Positions 1 through 11,888 are shown, counted from the stretch's first letter. The stretch is 64,000 bases of DNA from Tragulus kanchil (GCA_022376925.1 JAIOJX010000026.1:253887330-253951329); one strand, 5' to 3'. Program-made: numbers and translations. The notes: generated from the sequence alone by a model not told the origin.

Positions 1-285
1 ATAAAGCCCTAACCTGACTAAAAGACAGTTGGGGAAAAGTTCTTGTCCAACAGAAAACCCAAAACATTTCTTTTGTCTTTTCATCAGACTGTATTTTCAT
101 TATCTTCTATAGCCATAATAAAATTTTCCTTTAATTTCCTTTATGAACACTGAAAACAAATAAGCAGGTTTAACATTATCTTGAACATGTAAAGCAAAAG
201 CAGTTTTAGAAGGAATTTTATAGTGATACAGGCTTACCTCAAGAAACAAGAAAAAATTCATATAAACAACATAATCTGTCACCTA
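1..285. other. Unassigned AT-rich DNA
   Basis: No coding signal, RNA gene or repeat family that I recognise. It lies upstream of an L1 fragment and may be unique flanking DNA. Confidence 0.4.
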
Positions 286-721
286 GAAGAGTTAAAAAAA
301 AAGAACAAAGTTCAAAGCCAGCAGAAAGAAGGAAATAATAAAGATGTGAAAAGAAATAAATAAAACAAAGACCAAAAAAGAAAGAAAGAAAGGAAAAAAA
401 TGATGAAATCAAGAGCTGGTTTTTTTAAAAGACCAAATGAATTTCTGAAGACCAAATAAACCCTGTTGAAGACCAAGTAAGCCTCTTCAGCAACACTCAC
501 TGAGAAAAAAAAGAAAAGAAACCCACATAAACAAAGCAAGACATGAAAGTGGAGAAATTACAGCCAATATCACAGCAATATAAAAAAATAATGAAATAAT
601 ACTATGAACAGTTATATGCCAATAAATTGGACAGTCTAGTAGAAATGGATAAATTCCTAGAAACATACAATCTTCCAAAGCTTAATAGAGAAGAAATAGA
701 TAATCTAAACAGATCAATAGC
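286..721 (+). mobile_element. L1 ORF2 fragment, left half (interrupted)
   Basis: The A-rich sense strand translates, with frameshifts and stops, into recognisable L1 ORF2 sequence. The clearest stretch is about 600-720, a Tyr-Tyr-Glu-Gln-Leu-Tyr run followed by the conserved region just upstream of the reverse transcriptase core. The element is 5' truncated and dead. It is cut at 721 by an LTR and resumes at 1253 in the same orientation and consistent ORF2 order, so both halves were one insertion. Confidence 0.8.
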
Positions 722-1252
722 TGTGAGGAAATAAGCTCGTGGATGTTTTTGCTGCCTTGGCTGAGCCAGGAGAAAGGCAAATTAGGAATGAGAAACATAC
801 CAGAAATACCTAAAACAAAAACAAGTGATTCGATTCACATGGGCTTATTAGTTGGGGGTCATACTGATCAGCAACAGGTGGGAAATCTGCTTTGGACCTT
901 GGAACGCCAGGTCAGCGCATGTTGGAACGCTGTGTGTGCACGCAGAAGACTCCTTAACTTCTTGCTGGTCTAGTTGATCCCCAGCTGTAACACGCCCTTT
1001 CCATTCTTAGAGCCAGGAGAGTAATTATTGATCAGGACTGTGAAAGGGTCCCAGCCCATGCTAATATCATTCCCTGCAAACACCTGGAGGCTTAAGCGCT
1101 CAATAAAAGCTGACGGGTGAATATGTTCAGGGCCTTGACCCAAGAGGTCTTGAGGCCACCCCTACTGCTTTCCCCCTGCCCCATCCTTTCTCTCTGTCTG
1201 TACCTGGTGAAACCCGCTATTCTCTATGCGCCCAGCTGTCTTGCTGCAGCCA
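722..1252 (+). mobile_element. Solo LTR of an endogenous retrovirus, inserted in L1
   Basis: A 531-bp block begins TG (722) and ends CA (1251-1252). It is flanked by the 6-bp direct repeat aatagc (716-721 and 1252-1257, sharing one base with the LTR end), and L1 ORF2 continues directly on the right. An AATAAA polyadenylation signal lies at 1102-1107 with pyrimidine-rich sequence downstream. No primer-binding site or internal gene follows, so this is a solo LTR left by recombination. A 5-6 bp target duplication fits class II or III ERVs. The exact family is not assigned; a ruminant BTLTR-type element is a guess. Sense strand is taken from the polyadenylation signal. Confidence 0.7.
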
Positions 1253-1650
1253 ATAGCTAGCAGTGAAATTGAATCTTTTTTTTTTTTTTTTAAAAAGAAC
1301 TCCTAAAATTGAAGAGGAGGAAATAATTCCATATTTGTTTTATGAGTCCAGAATAACTCTGATATCAAAACTAGACAAAGGTACTATGGAAAAGCAAAAC
1401 AAAAGCAAAAGTTAATGTCACTGATAAACATAGAAGTAAAAATTCTCAACAAAATATTAGCAAACTTAATTTAACAATACAGAAAAAGAATCAGACACCA
1501 TGATCTAGTGGGATTTATTCCAGAGATGCATGGATGGCTCAATATTTGCAAATCAATGTGACACACTGCAGTAACAAAATGAAGGATAAAAATCACTTGA
1601 TCATCTCAATAGATGCAAGCAACTATTTGACAGTATTCAGCCTCCCTTAG
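1253..1650 (+). mobile_element. L1 ORF2 fragment, right half
   Basis: Continuation of the 286-721 L1 after the LTR. Decayed reverse-transcriptase core sequence is readable (the region around His-His-Asp and Val-Gly-Phe-Ile-Pro near 1490-1540). It loses similarity near 1640-1650, so the 3' end of the L1 is missing. A poly(T) run at about 1268-1282 is an internal expansion. Confidence 0.75.
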
Positions 1651-3699
1651 TGAGGGGAGGAGAGTGAGGAGAAACAAGAAGAGGAAGGAGAGGGAAGAGT
1701 AGCAGGGAGGGCTGGAGGAATATCAGGGTGCAGAGAATTAATGGAAGGCTTGAGAACACGGCTTGGAGAGTGGGCCGGATTCAAAGCAGGATCTGAGCTA
1801 GGGAGCAGAAGCTGCAGTGAAGAGCACACTGTGGGAATGATCTGGCTCACGTGCTTCTGTTCTTGAGATAATTTGGAAATCTTAAAAGTAATTTTATTCC
1901 TGGCTCAGCAAAATCCAGGGAGAAGCTAGTCTGGTGCCCATTCTCTGACTGTGATGGTAAGAGGAATAGAGAATTGTACTCATTGAGCTTCTGAAACACA
2001 AAGTGTCTATAGGAAAACTAGGAAGAGAGGGAGGAAAGGTGGGTGCCAAACTGACAGAGATGACCAATGTCCACTGTAGATATGATCTTTAATGGCGTCT
2101 TAAAGTTTAACACACGGTATTATATAAATGCTCATTATAATGCATTATGGACTTAAAGGGTGATGGGGTTAAGTAACTTCTCCTAATTATGTAATTATTT
2201 GCTCATTCATTTATTGATCTCTCCTGTGCGTGTCTGCAATTGAACAAGAGCCATTGGTTAAGTAATCCAGAAAGTGTTCCCTAAATTTTATTTCTGTCAA
2301 CCCAGTATATTAGTGTTCAAGTAAGACAAATATACACAAGGCAAGAAGTTTTGAATTTTATGAATCAGATTCACATCTAAATATGCTATCAACAGCCTTT
2401 TCCAAGAAACAATATTGTCAAAGTTTGCTGATAACCCTCACAAATGAATTTGTTCTCAGTTATCAGGATCCTAAGCCCATATTGAAAATCAATGTTAATT
2501 CAGGAATTCTCAGCTCAAAATGCGGCCTGTTCTCAGCTCCAGGAATTGTGCAAGAGAAGAAAAAAAAGAATGATTTGTGATTCAAGGAATATGCTTTGAC
2601 AGGCCAAACTCAAAACACATTCAAAAATTTCCACAGGGGTTTTAATGGTGACCTTGGTGAGGAAGAGAAAGCAATCATCACCTGCTGAAGACAGGATAAG
2701 AAACACTGTCTAGAAAGATACACAGATTAAATTTGATATGAAAAGTAACCTGGATTTTACCAAATGAGTACTTTGGTCTCTGGGAAACAGTTTAAAATGC
2801 TGCCCTCTCATCAATAAATATTGGAGAATCTGGAGACTAAGTATCAGATAGTGGCACCTGTCAATAAACCTCCATGAGCCACGAGGAGATTCAGCTACTG
2901 TTAAAAGGAGCACTGGTTCCCACTACTCTGACATTGAAATGACCCTCTAATGGCCTTCTTGGAAGCTGCCTCTGGAGCTGGTCCACAAGATATAATTATG
3001 AGATTTTTAAGCTTCTATGCTTAGCTATAAATAAAGGTCATCTGATTTACACTTCAGCTCGAAGTCTCTGTCCTGAGTTAGGTATGAAGAAATAGGAGTA
3101 AATGAGGCCTTCTGCTTCAATTCACAAACTTTTTCTTTCAAAAGAGGCACTGGCAGAAATCATTCTACTTCTCCATTGCTTCCTGGGAATAGAAATTAAA
3201 AAACCAAAAGAAAACGTCAAGTTTATGTTTCAAGTAAAACATGCAGACTGTAAACTATAGTTACAATAAATGGTGTTGCACATTTAATATAAGTTTAAAA
3301 ATACTTCTTTCTAAGTTATTAATCTAGCAGAATTATGGGACAAAATGCTGCTGGAATTATTTTTCAAGGCTTGTTTCATTTTCAGAATGAAAGATTGCAT
3401 TCCTATTTTTTGAACAAAGCAATAGAGTGAACATATAAAGAGAGACTCATTTTGGGAATACTTCAAACTTTAAAAAACCAAAATACACCCTCTGAAAAAT
3501 TGATGTGTGTCAAGGATCATTTCTTGTTCAAAGACTCAACATATTTTGGGCCTATTTGAAACATTTCAAATTATCAAAAATGAATATCTCTTTGGGGTAT
3601 TCCATGTGCATCACATTGTTTTTAGCCAATAAACTGGAAGATGTGACTCTTGTCCTAGTCATAATTAGACAATTATAAAATAGATTATAGATAACTCAG
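1651..3699. other. Unassigned non-coding DNA
   Basis: Purine-rich at 1651-1760, then ordinary AT-rich sequence. No open frame looks coding and I recognise no repeat family. Old degraded repeats could be hidden here. Confidence 0.4.
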
Positions 3700-3950
3700 C
3701 TTCAGCGGTGGAAGACAAAGACTACCAGACCACGAGGCTGGGGTCCTGGCTCTACCAACAATTCATTTGGACCTTGTTGAAGTTACTGTTTAGTATCTCT
3801 GTTTCCTCCTCCTTTAGGTGTAAGTTAGTATCTGTCCTCCTTACCTCATGAGTTCATGTGTGGAGAATACAAGGTAAGGCTATAAACATTCCTAAAACTT
3901 TGAACACATTATTAATATTCATAATAGGGTCAAAAAGGCTCCAAAGGGGT
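3700..3950 (+). mobile_element. MIR SINE (degraded)
   Basis: The order of weakly conserved blocks matches MIR in sense: 'tcctggctctacc', then the 'cctcctttaggtgtaa' region corresponding to the 'cctcatctgtaaaatg' core, then a 'ttacctcatg' block and an A/T-rich end. A young SINE is inserted just downstream. Confidence 0.6.
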
Positions 3951-3965
3951 GTACCTTTCCTTTTA

Positions 3966-4296
3966 TTATTATTACTATTTTTAAAGATTTATTTATTTAT
4001 TTTGGTGGGGGTGGGGTGGGGAGGGAGGGGAGCGGGCGGGCCACTTCTATTGGTCTTTCATTTGTCCATTTTCATTCATCTTTGTTCTTTGGCCCGTGTG
4101 GGCCTCCCATCGCGGTGGCCTCTGTTGTCACAGAGTGCTGGCTCTGGGCGCATGCACTCCAGAGCTCCGGCTCGATAATTGGACACATCAGTCCAGTTGC
4201 TCTGCAGCACATGGGATCTTCCAAGGCCAGGGATTGAACCGGCACCCCTTGCACTGCAAGGCGGTGTCTTTACCCACTGAACCACCAGGGAACCCC
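3966..4296 (-). mobile_element. GC-rich tRNA-derived SINE (T+ type), antisense
   Basis: The tRNA-like head lies at the right end (accaccaggg...cccc, 4281-4296) and the tail at the left reads tttttaaagatttatttattta, the complement of AATAAA repeats followed by TCTTT and A. It is flanked by a perfect 14-bp target-site duplication, tacctttcctttta, at 3952-3965 and 4297-4310. The body carries a GC-rich block (4010-4045) and the gcgcatgc-containing segment seen in the other copies of this family. Confidence 0.9.
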
Positions 4297-4310
4297 TACC
4301 TTTCCTTTTA

Positions 4311-5837
4311 AATAGCATCACAAAGCATCCTAACTTTTATACAACCCCGAAAATCTCTTTACAGCTCCCCCATTGCACAACTTGGGCTGTGGTTGTAGAG
4401 GAAGATGAGTTATATACCCTCTAACCAGAAGCAACATGTTGATATTTTAAACTTTTTTAACAGACAGAGAAGAATGGAAAGAAGCCAACTGCAAGAAGAG
4501 GAGGATGGTTGAGTTTCAAAATATGAAAAATTTTGGCTTAGGGTATTTGGGGTAATTGACAATGTACCAGGATTAACCTACTTTATTAAACCTTTGGAAC
4601 ATTTAGAATAAAAATTTTTAGGGATAGAATGACACTTGAATCATATATTTGAAATTTATATAAGATATGGTTGACTTGTAGGAAAAGAAAATGTTGGGAG
4701 TTGACTAGATAAAGGCAGAGGATGCTAGTTTCAATTCTCGGTTCACTCATTATAAAGTGAAACCTTAATACATGTAAAGCTCTTGATTCTTGATGTCTGC
4801 AAGAGTTGAAGGTATTCTGTGCCCCTGATTCTTATCATCTTATTGCACACCAGCATGTTTCTGAATTTTTGCTTCTATGATCAACTGTATTTCCAAGTGC
4901 TTCACATTGAAACTTCCCAAGAAAAGATTATTTGGGTTCATCAGTCTGTTCAGTAGTCAGTGTTCTAGGTCTCAAAACAGGTCACTTCAGAGGTCACAGA
5001 TTAGCCAACTGCTATTTCAGTTAGTGGTGCGGTCAAATGATGCAAAGCATGCCCAGAGGACTCCAGGGCCCATGGTTTCACGAGAAGTGCAAGAAACGGG
5101 AGATTGGAGGAGAGAACTGGGACAGAGAGGCAGGGAAAGGCAGCCAGGAAAGAGTGCATGATCAAGCACTATGAGTGGCTAGAGTTTAATCCCGTGGGGA
5201 AATCTGGGAACATGGCATAAAACACACATCCCAGGGTTATCCGAAGGAGGTGTTATCTCAGTTATTGGTTGAAGGCTGCTGCAGGGTATAGGGGGTGTTT
5301 ATTTTTCTATGCTCTAATATTTGCACTCTCAGGCCAAGAGATGCAATTGAACCCAGCAGTTCAAAGCGCTGCAGCTCACTGACGTGGTGAAGCTTGAGGG
5401 ATGTGTGTGGAGCAACACAGCATTCACTGCACTGCGTAAGAATGTGTAAAAAATCACTCAGAGCCACTGTTCTCAAGAAGGGCTTTTTATACAGAAGACT
5501 TCATGGCTTGTCCAACACCATTTTTATTAGAGCAATAATTTAATTTAAATTTTAAATTAAAATTTCATATAGGTAGTACTAGATTTTTTTTGTTTGATGT
5601 TTTCTGGCAATATATATATATAAAATATATATGCTTAAATGCCTGAAACCTTTCTTTATACTGAATTTAGAGTTTTGTACATTAGCTGACAAGCATAAAG
5701 CTTTTCTGTGGGTATGTTGGGAGTTAATAATTCAGTTTTGATAGCTTTGACATTTTTGAAAATTATTTCAACTGGGTAGTTAGATGACTTTTATTTTGAT
5801 TTTTGGCCCAATTTTAATGAAACATGGAAGGACTAGT
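4311..5837. other. Unassigned DNA with an AT palindrome
   Basis: No supported gene or repeat family. It contains a perfect AT-only palindrome (11-bp arms 5539-5549 and 5551-5561, one-base centre) and a short (TA)n run near 5611-5620. Confidence 0.4.
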
Positions 5838-5847
5838 ATTAATCATG

Positions 5848-6063
5848 TGCTCAGTCCCTTTAGTTGTGTCTGACTCTGCGATCCTGTGGACTGTAGACCT
5901 CCAGATTCCTCTGTCCATGGAATTGTCCAAACAAGAACACTGGAGTGGGTTGCCATTTTCTCCTCCAGGGATCTTCTCAATCTAGGCATCGAACCCAAGT
6001 CTCTTATGTCTCCTCCATTGGCAGGCAGGTTCTTTACCACTAGTGCCACCTGGGAGGCCCGAC
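5848..6063 (-). mobile_element. Bov-tA type SINE, antisense
   Basis: Reads 'ctctgtccatgg...gaacactggagtgggttgcc...' with the tRNA-Glu-like head inverted at the right (gccacctgggaggcc). The 10-bp target-site duplication attaatcatg lies at 5838-5847 and 6064-6073. Confidence 0.9.
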
Positions 6064-6073
6064 ATTAATCATG

Positions 6074-6904
6074 GGGCCCCTCATGTGCTTAACAATACAG
6101 AGACAAAGGTGTAAACCATAAAGCATGTGCCCCGAATGGAGATCTTTGATCATATTTGAAGTTATATGGGGAAATTAATAAAATGGTGCTGGACTGCTAT
6201 GTCTTCTCTCCCTATGTTCTGTAAACAAGGACTTTGCCTAGTTATGTAACAGCTGAGATCACTTACAGCACTGTGCATGCATCTCACGAGGTCAGAGGCT
6301 TTTTTGTGAGGTATGCCTGAAGGAGCTTCACCATGAAAGCCCTGGCGGCTGCTGCACTGGGGCTGCATTGGAGTGGTATCATGGTTATGCTATATGAGGT
6401 TATGTTATGGCTACATCATGGTTATGTTATGGCTGCTACTTCCACCAGGAGAGAGGCTGTGTCATGGCTGCCATGGAGCTGTCTGCTGGTGGACCAGACA
6501 CTCGATTAGCCTACAGATGGTGTTTCTGATTGGGGTCCTGGAGTATGTGTTAGTTTATGCTAGGACAAATCTGGTTCTTCAGAGATGGTAGGGCCATGTA
6601 GTCAATAACTGAAATCAGTGGTCCAAATCATTTTGTTTACTCGGGTGGTTAGCATCGTCTCTGGTAGGTGCTGACACGTGATACAGAGATCTCCACAAAG
6701 TCCACTCCCACATACCTCTACCTTAAACTTCATTGTACTTAATCTTTTAGTTTGTTGTTTCCCAGGTTCCATTTGATCAGTTTTTGACCTCTGACCAGAA
6801 AGCTGGACCATTTGTCACTGTCTCTGAATCATACCCATTCTACTCTTGGGTCATTTCTTCTACCGAAAACATATAATAATCAAGTGCTAGGAGCATATAT
6901 GTAT
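6074..6904. other. Unassigned DNA with a short imperfect repeat
   Basis: 6378-6440 holds a short imperfect repetition of 'catggttatg...'. The remainder shows nothing I can name. Confidence 0.35.
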
Positions 6905-7845
6905 GTTTATGTGCCTATGTTTTGATGTTTTATGAGTAGATATTTAGAAGCTGAATTGGTGGGTCATATGGGTAAGTGTATGTTTCATTCTATAAGAAAG
7001 TGCCAAAAGTTTTGCAAAGTGGCTGTAGCATTTTGCATTCCCACTTGCAAAGTACGAGAATTACATGTTGATGCTTAGCCTTTGCAGTCTTTGATTTTAG
7101 TCATTTTAATTTGGATGTGTCATCGCGTCTTACTGTGGTCCTAATTTGCATTTTCCTTGGAACTAATGATGTTGACTGTTAATGTGCTTGATGGTCATTT
7201 ATATATCTGCTTTTGTGAAGTGACTATTCAGATCTCTGTTCATTTAAAAATCTGGATTACTTTTTAAATTCATACTGAGAAATAAGGTTTCTTTATATAT
7301 TTTAGTTTTAGGAACTATTTTCTCCCAGTGTGTAAGTTGCCTCTTTGTTGCTTATTTTATCTCTTAAAGAGTAAAATTTCTAATATAATGAGGTTCAATT
7401 TATCAAGTTTTTCTTTTATGTTTCATTATTTTTATGTCACAGCCAAGAAATGTTTGCCTATCATAAGACTGCAAAGATCCTCTTTTATGTTTTTATCTGA
7501 AAGTTTTATAACTTTAGATTTTATTTTTATGTCTCTGGTCCACTTAGAGATTTATATATGTGTTTGTGTGTGTATATATATCCACTGTATTACCAAGAAA
7601 GTCTCCCTTTCAATCTTTATCTACCTACCTACCTATCTATCTTTATAAATCTATTTGTTTGTTCCTTATGGCATTGGCTAGAATGTCAATTTTAATGTTG
7701 AAAAGAAATGCTTTGTACAAACATTCTTTTTTGATTCCTGATCACAAGAGAAAAACAATCAGCATTTTACTATTAAATATGATGTCATCCGATACTCTTG
7801 AGATCTCCTTTATCAGACTAAGGAATTTTCCTTTTATTTAAGATA
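6905..7845 (-). mobile_element. Ancient L1 (L1M type) ORF2/3' region, antisense
   Basis: The plus strand follows the well-known antisense L1M path: 'gggtcatatggg', 'ttttgcaaagtggctgtagc', 'cccactt', 'ctaatttgcattt', 'tctcccagtgtgtaagttgcct', 'caatttatcaa'. It is degraded and non-functional. 7064 onward is copied again from 8142. Confidence 0.8.
7617..7645 (+). repeat. (ACCT/ATCT)n microsatellite
   Basis: Short imperfect tetranucleotide run inside the L1M; repeated with the duplication at about 8696-8722. A preceding TG/TA run lies at about 7555-7580. Confidence 0.8.
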
Positions 7846-8123
7846 ATGTTATTGAGATATAATTCACATACTATAAAATTCATAAGGTGCAACTCTTACC
7901 ACAGTGTAAGCTTAGCACATTATCCTTGTCCTCAGAGAAATACTGTACCCATTAGCAGTCCCTGTACATGCTTCCATTTCCCCACCCCTCCCAATAACAA
8001 CCATTAACCTACTTTGTATCTTTAAATTTACCTGTCCTGGACATTTCACATAAATGGAAGCATGGAATAAGTGTGGTCTTTTGTAACTGATTTCTTTCAT
8101 TTAGCATAATGTTCATCTAAGCT
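7846..8123 (-). mobile_element. Second ancient L1M 3' end, antisense (copy 1, broken)
   Basis: Starts with the typical antisense L1M 3' end 'attgagatataattcacata', then 'cccattagcagtcc', 'cctgtcctggacatttcac' and 'ttcatttagcataatgttcat'. It is cut abruptly at 8123; the complete version follows in the second copy and runs on to about 9613. Confidence 0.75.
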
Positions 8124-8141
8124 TGTTTTTTACTGTGGTAC

Positions 8142-9613
8142 CATGTTGATGCTTAGCCTTTGCAGTCTTTGATTTTAGTCATTTTAATTTGGATGTGTCA
8201 TCGCGTCTTACTGTGGTCCTAATTTGCATTTTCCTTGGAACTAATGATGTTGACTGTTAATGTGCTTGATGGTCATTTATATATCTGCTTTTGTGAAGTG
8301 ACTATTCAGATCTCTGTTCATTTAAAAATCTGGATTACTTTTTAAATTCATACTGAGAAATAAGGTTTCTTTATATATTTTAGTTTTAGGAACTATTTTC
8401 TCCCAGTGTGTAAGTTGCCTCTTTGTTGCTTATTTTATCTCTTAAAGAGTAAAATTTCTAATATAATGAGGTTCAATTTATCAAGTTTTTCTTTTATGTT
8501 TCATTATTTTTATGTCACAGCCAAGAAATGTTTGCCTATCATAAGACTGCAAAGATCCTCTTTTATGTTTTTATCTGAAAGTTTTATAACTTTAGATTTT
8601 ATTTTTATGTCTCTGGTCCACTTAGAGATTTATATATGTGTTTGTGTGTGTATATATATCCACTGTATTACCAAGAAAGTCTCCCTTTCAATCTTTATCT
8701 ACCTACCTACCTATCTATCTTTATAAATCTATTTGTTTGTTCCTTATGGCATTGGCTAGAATGTCAATTTTAATGTTGAAAAGAAATGCTTTGTACAAAC
8801 ATTCTTTTTTGATTCCTGATCACAAGAGAAAACAATCAGCATTTTACTATTAAATATGATGTCATCCGATACTCTTGAGATCTCCTTTATCAGACTAAGG
8901 AATTTTCCTTTTATTTAAGATAATGTTATTGAGATATAATTCACATACTATAAAATTCATAAGGTGCAACTCTTACCACAGTGTAAGCTTAGCACATTAT
9001 CCTTGTCCTCAGAGAAATACTGTACCCATTAGCAGTCCCTGTACATGCTTCCATTTCCCCACCCCTCCCAATAACAACCATTAACCTACTTTGTATCTTT
9101 AAATTTACCTGTCCTGGACATTTCACATAAATGGAAGCATGGAATAAGTGTGGTCTTTTGTAACTGATTTCTTTCATTTAGCATAATGTTCATCTAAGCT
9201 GTAGCTGTAATAGTACTTCCTCTTTTTTATTGCTAAAAGAATAATAATACTACCTTATGATACATTTTATTTATTCACTCTTTAGTGTGTTTGTTTCCAC
9301 TTTTTGAGTATCATGAGCACACACGTACAAGATTTTATTTAGACATATGTCTTCAAATGTTCTCTTGGGTATTCACCTAGGAATAGAATTGCTAGGTCAT
9401 ATGGCAAACTTACTTTAAACATTTGAAGAATTGTGAGACTATTTTCCAAAAGAGGCTGAACATTTTAAATTTCTACCAGCAATGAATGAGGGTCACAATT
9501 ACTTTATACCCTGGCCAACTCTTGTTATTATCTTTCTTTTTGATTATAACCATTCTAATAGGTATTGAAGTGGTATTTCATTGTAGTTTTGATTTTCACC
9601 TCCCTGATGATAT
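8142..9613 (-). mobile_element. L1M antisense, copy 2 with intact continuation
   Basis: 8142-9200 repeats 7064-8123, and 9201-9613 continues the second L1M ('gagtatcatgagcacac', 'ggtattcacctaggaatag', 'ggtcatatggcaaac', 'ttgtgagactattttcc'), ending near 'ctgatgatatctgtagc'. This copy carries the true right flank. Confidence 0.75.
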
Positions 9614-9923
9614 CTGTAGCATGACTGTCTAAAGGCAAATAGAATTGCAAAGAAAATGTAAATTAAACTCAGTGATTTTACTGTTAATAGTAATATTATT
9701 ATTATAATCTTGAAGCTATTTTCTATATAGCAGAGTAAAGCAAATAAGATAATTTGTTACTATTTTTAGAAAGCAAGACTTAAATATAAACAACAGGAGA
9801 TAGAAGTAGAAAATTAAAGCAATTAAGGGAAACAAAACTCTGACATTTAAATCTGAACTGGACACATCAATATAAAACTACTGATTTCATATTAAACTTT
9901 ATCCATTAAAAATATCTAGAACC
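9614..9923. other. Unassigned AT-rich DNA (repeated at about 10705-11014)
   Basis: AT-rich, with ATT/TAA runs near 9690-9710. No gene or repeat family recognised. The same segment recurs in the second copy. Confidence 0.4.
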
Positions 9924-10250
9924 GGGCTTCCCCTGGTGGTTCAGTGGGTAAGGACATCGCCTTGCAGTGCAAGGGGCACCAGTTCAATCCCTGGCCTGGG
10001 AAGAGCCCACGTGTCACGGAGCGGCTGGACCGATGTGTCCAATTACTGAGCCGGAGCTCTGGAGCGCATGCGCCCAGAGCCGGTGCTCTGCAACGACAGA
10101 CGCCACCGCGATGGGAGGCCCACAGGAGCCAAAGAACAAAGACGGATGAAAATAGAGAAATGCAAGACCAATAGAAGTGGCCCGCCCGCTCTCCTCCCTC
10201 CCCAACCCGACCCCCGCCCAAAATAAATAATAAATAAATAAATCTTTCTT
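9924..10250 (+). mobile_element. GC-rich tRNA-derived SINE (T+ type), duplicate copy with broken 3' end
   Basis: Begins gggcttcccctggtgg and carries the GC-rich body and an AATAAA-rich tail ending in aatcttt, but the poly(A) and right target-site duplication are absent because the copy is cut at the duplication junction (10251-10253). It is not an independent insertion; compare 11015-11350. Confidence 0.85.
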
Positions 10251-10253
10251 GTC

Positions 10254-10704
10254 AACTGATTTCTTTCATTTAGCATAATGTTCATCTAAGCTGTAGCTGT
10301 AATAGTACTTCCTCTTTTTTATTGCTAAAAGAATAATAATACTACCTTATGATACATTTTATTTATTCACTCTTTAGTGTGTTTGTTTCCACTTTTTGAG
10401 TATCATGAGCACACACGTACAAGATTTTATTTAGACATATGTCTTCAAATGTTCTCTTGGGTATTCACCTAGGAATAGAATTGCTAGGTCATATGGCAAA
10501 CTTACTTTAAACATTTGAAGAATTGTGAGACTATTTTCCAAAAGAGGCTGAACATTTTAAATTTCTACCAGCAATGAATGAGGGTCACAATTACTTTATA
10601 CCCTGGCCAACTCTTGTTATTATCTTTCTTTTTGATTATAACCATTCTAATAGGTATTGAAGTGGTATTTCATTGTAGTTTTGATTTTCACCTCCCTGAT
10701 GATA
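10254..10704 (-). mobile_element. L1M antisense, second copy of 9162-9613
   Basis: Near-identical to the L1M segment 9162-9613; it belongs to duplication 2 and is not a separate insertion. Confidence 0.8.
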
Positions 10705-11014
10705 TCTGTAGCATGACTGTCTAAAGGCAAATAGAATTGCAAAGAAAATGTAAATTAAACTCAGTGATTTTACTGTTAATAGTAATATTATTATTATAAT
10801 CTTGAAGCTATTTTCTATATAGCAGAGTAAAGCAAATAAGATAATTTGTTACTATTTTTAGAAAGCAAGACTTAAATATAAACAACAGGAGATAGAAGTA
10901 GAAAATTAAAGCAATTAAGGAAACAAAACTCTGACATTTAAATCTGAACTGGACACATCAATATAAAACTACTGATTTCATATTAAACTTTATCCATTAA
11001 AAATATCTAGAACC

Positions 11015-11350
11015 GGGCTTCCCCTGGTGGTTCAGTGGGTAAGGACATCGCCTTGCAGTGCAAGGGGCACCAGTTCAATCCCTGGCCTGGGAAGAGCCCA
11101 CGTGTCACGGAGCGGCTGGACCGATGTGTCCAATTACTGAGCCGGAGCTCTGGAGCGCATGCGCCCAGAGCCGGCGCTCTGCGACAACAGAGGCCACCGC
11201 GATGGGAGGCCCACAGGAGCCAAAGAACAAAGACGGATGAAAATAGAGAAATGCAAGACCAATAGAAGTGGCCCGCCCGCTCTCCTCCCTCCCCAACCCG
11301 ACCCCCGCCCCCCAAAAATAATAAATAAATAAATCTTTAAAAAAAAAAAA
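11015..11350 (+). mobile_element. GC-rich tRNA-derived SINE (T+ type), intact
   Basis: Full structure: tRNA-like head, a GC-rich body with a gcgcatgcgccc-type segment, a C-rich stretch (11285-11312), an AATAAATAAAT tail, TCTTT, then poly(A). The target-site duplication atctagaacc is at 11005-11014 and 11351-11360. Confidence 0.92.
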
Positions 11351-11360
11351 ATCTAGAACC

Positions 11361-11872
11361 AATGACAACCTTAGTAGTAACAGTTAGACTTAACATCTTC
11401 ACCTCAGTTTCTAAATACTTTGGAGATTAAAGAAATCATCTCCTTGAAGAAATAGCTGATTGTTAGCCATGTGACATTCAGAGTATAAAGTAAGGCTAGG
11501 ATGTCTTGTAATTGTAGATAGCAAGAGGAAATTCTCAAGGACCAATGTGCTTATGACAAAAGTACGTAAGGGCTAAATTGAAGAGACTCCCATTGGCCAA
11601 ATATGGGACAATTCTAGCATTAAAAAGAGTATCAACTGTAACTGATTCATGGTGAGAGAGAAGAGAGAGCACATGCCTCATTTGTCACCTTGCAGGTGAC
11701 TTTCACATTAAATCTTCACTCTGAAAATTTGACCTTAAAGGGAAAGAATTATCATTTACCGTATCTTGTTAGAAGATGGTAAGGGGAAGAGTGTCAGCTA
11801 ATAAACACAGAGGGATGAGAAAATTAAAATTACTGCTAATTGCTAAGGGAAAAGTAAGGTTGCTTTTGCAAT
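11361..11872. other. Unassigned DNA
   Basis: Ordinary AT-rich sequence between two SINEs; nothing recognised. Confidence 0.4.
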
Positions 11873-11888
11873 AAAGAAATCTGATCGT

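Larger units (their letters stand above)
7064..9200 (+). repeat. Direct duplication 1 (about 1.06 kb, adjacent)
   Basis: 7064-8123 is repeated at 8142-9200. The only difference I noticed is one A in a run (7749 region against 8828 region). The copies are separated by 18 filler bases (8124-8141) that match neither flank. It contains parts of two L1M fragments and respects no repeat boundary. Likely untrimmed contig overlap. Confidence 0.95.
9162..11339 (+). repeat. Direct duplication 2 (about 1.09 kb, adjacent)
   Basis: 9162-10250 is repeated from 10254 to about 11339. The left end overlaps the right end of duplication 1, so its first 40 bases occur three times. Flanking DNA differs by single-base indels, while the enclosed SINE shows a cluster of four substitutions. 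Copy 1 ends inside the SINE tail; only copy 2 has the SINE's right target-site duplication. Confidence 0.95.

Noticed and set aside
9924..10250. Two independent SINE insertions at 9924 and 11015
   Set aside because: They share the same left flank and target site; only the second has the right target-site duplication, so they are one insertion seen twice.
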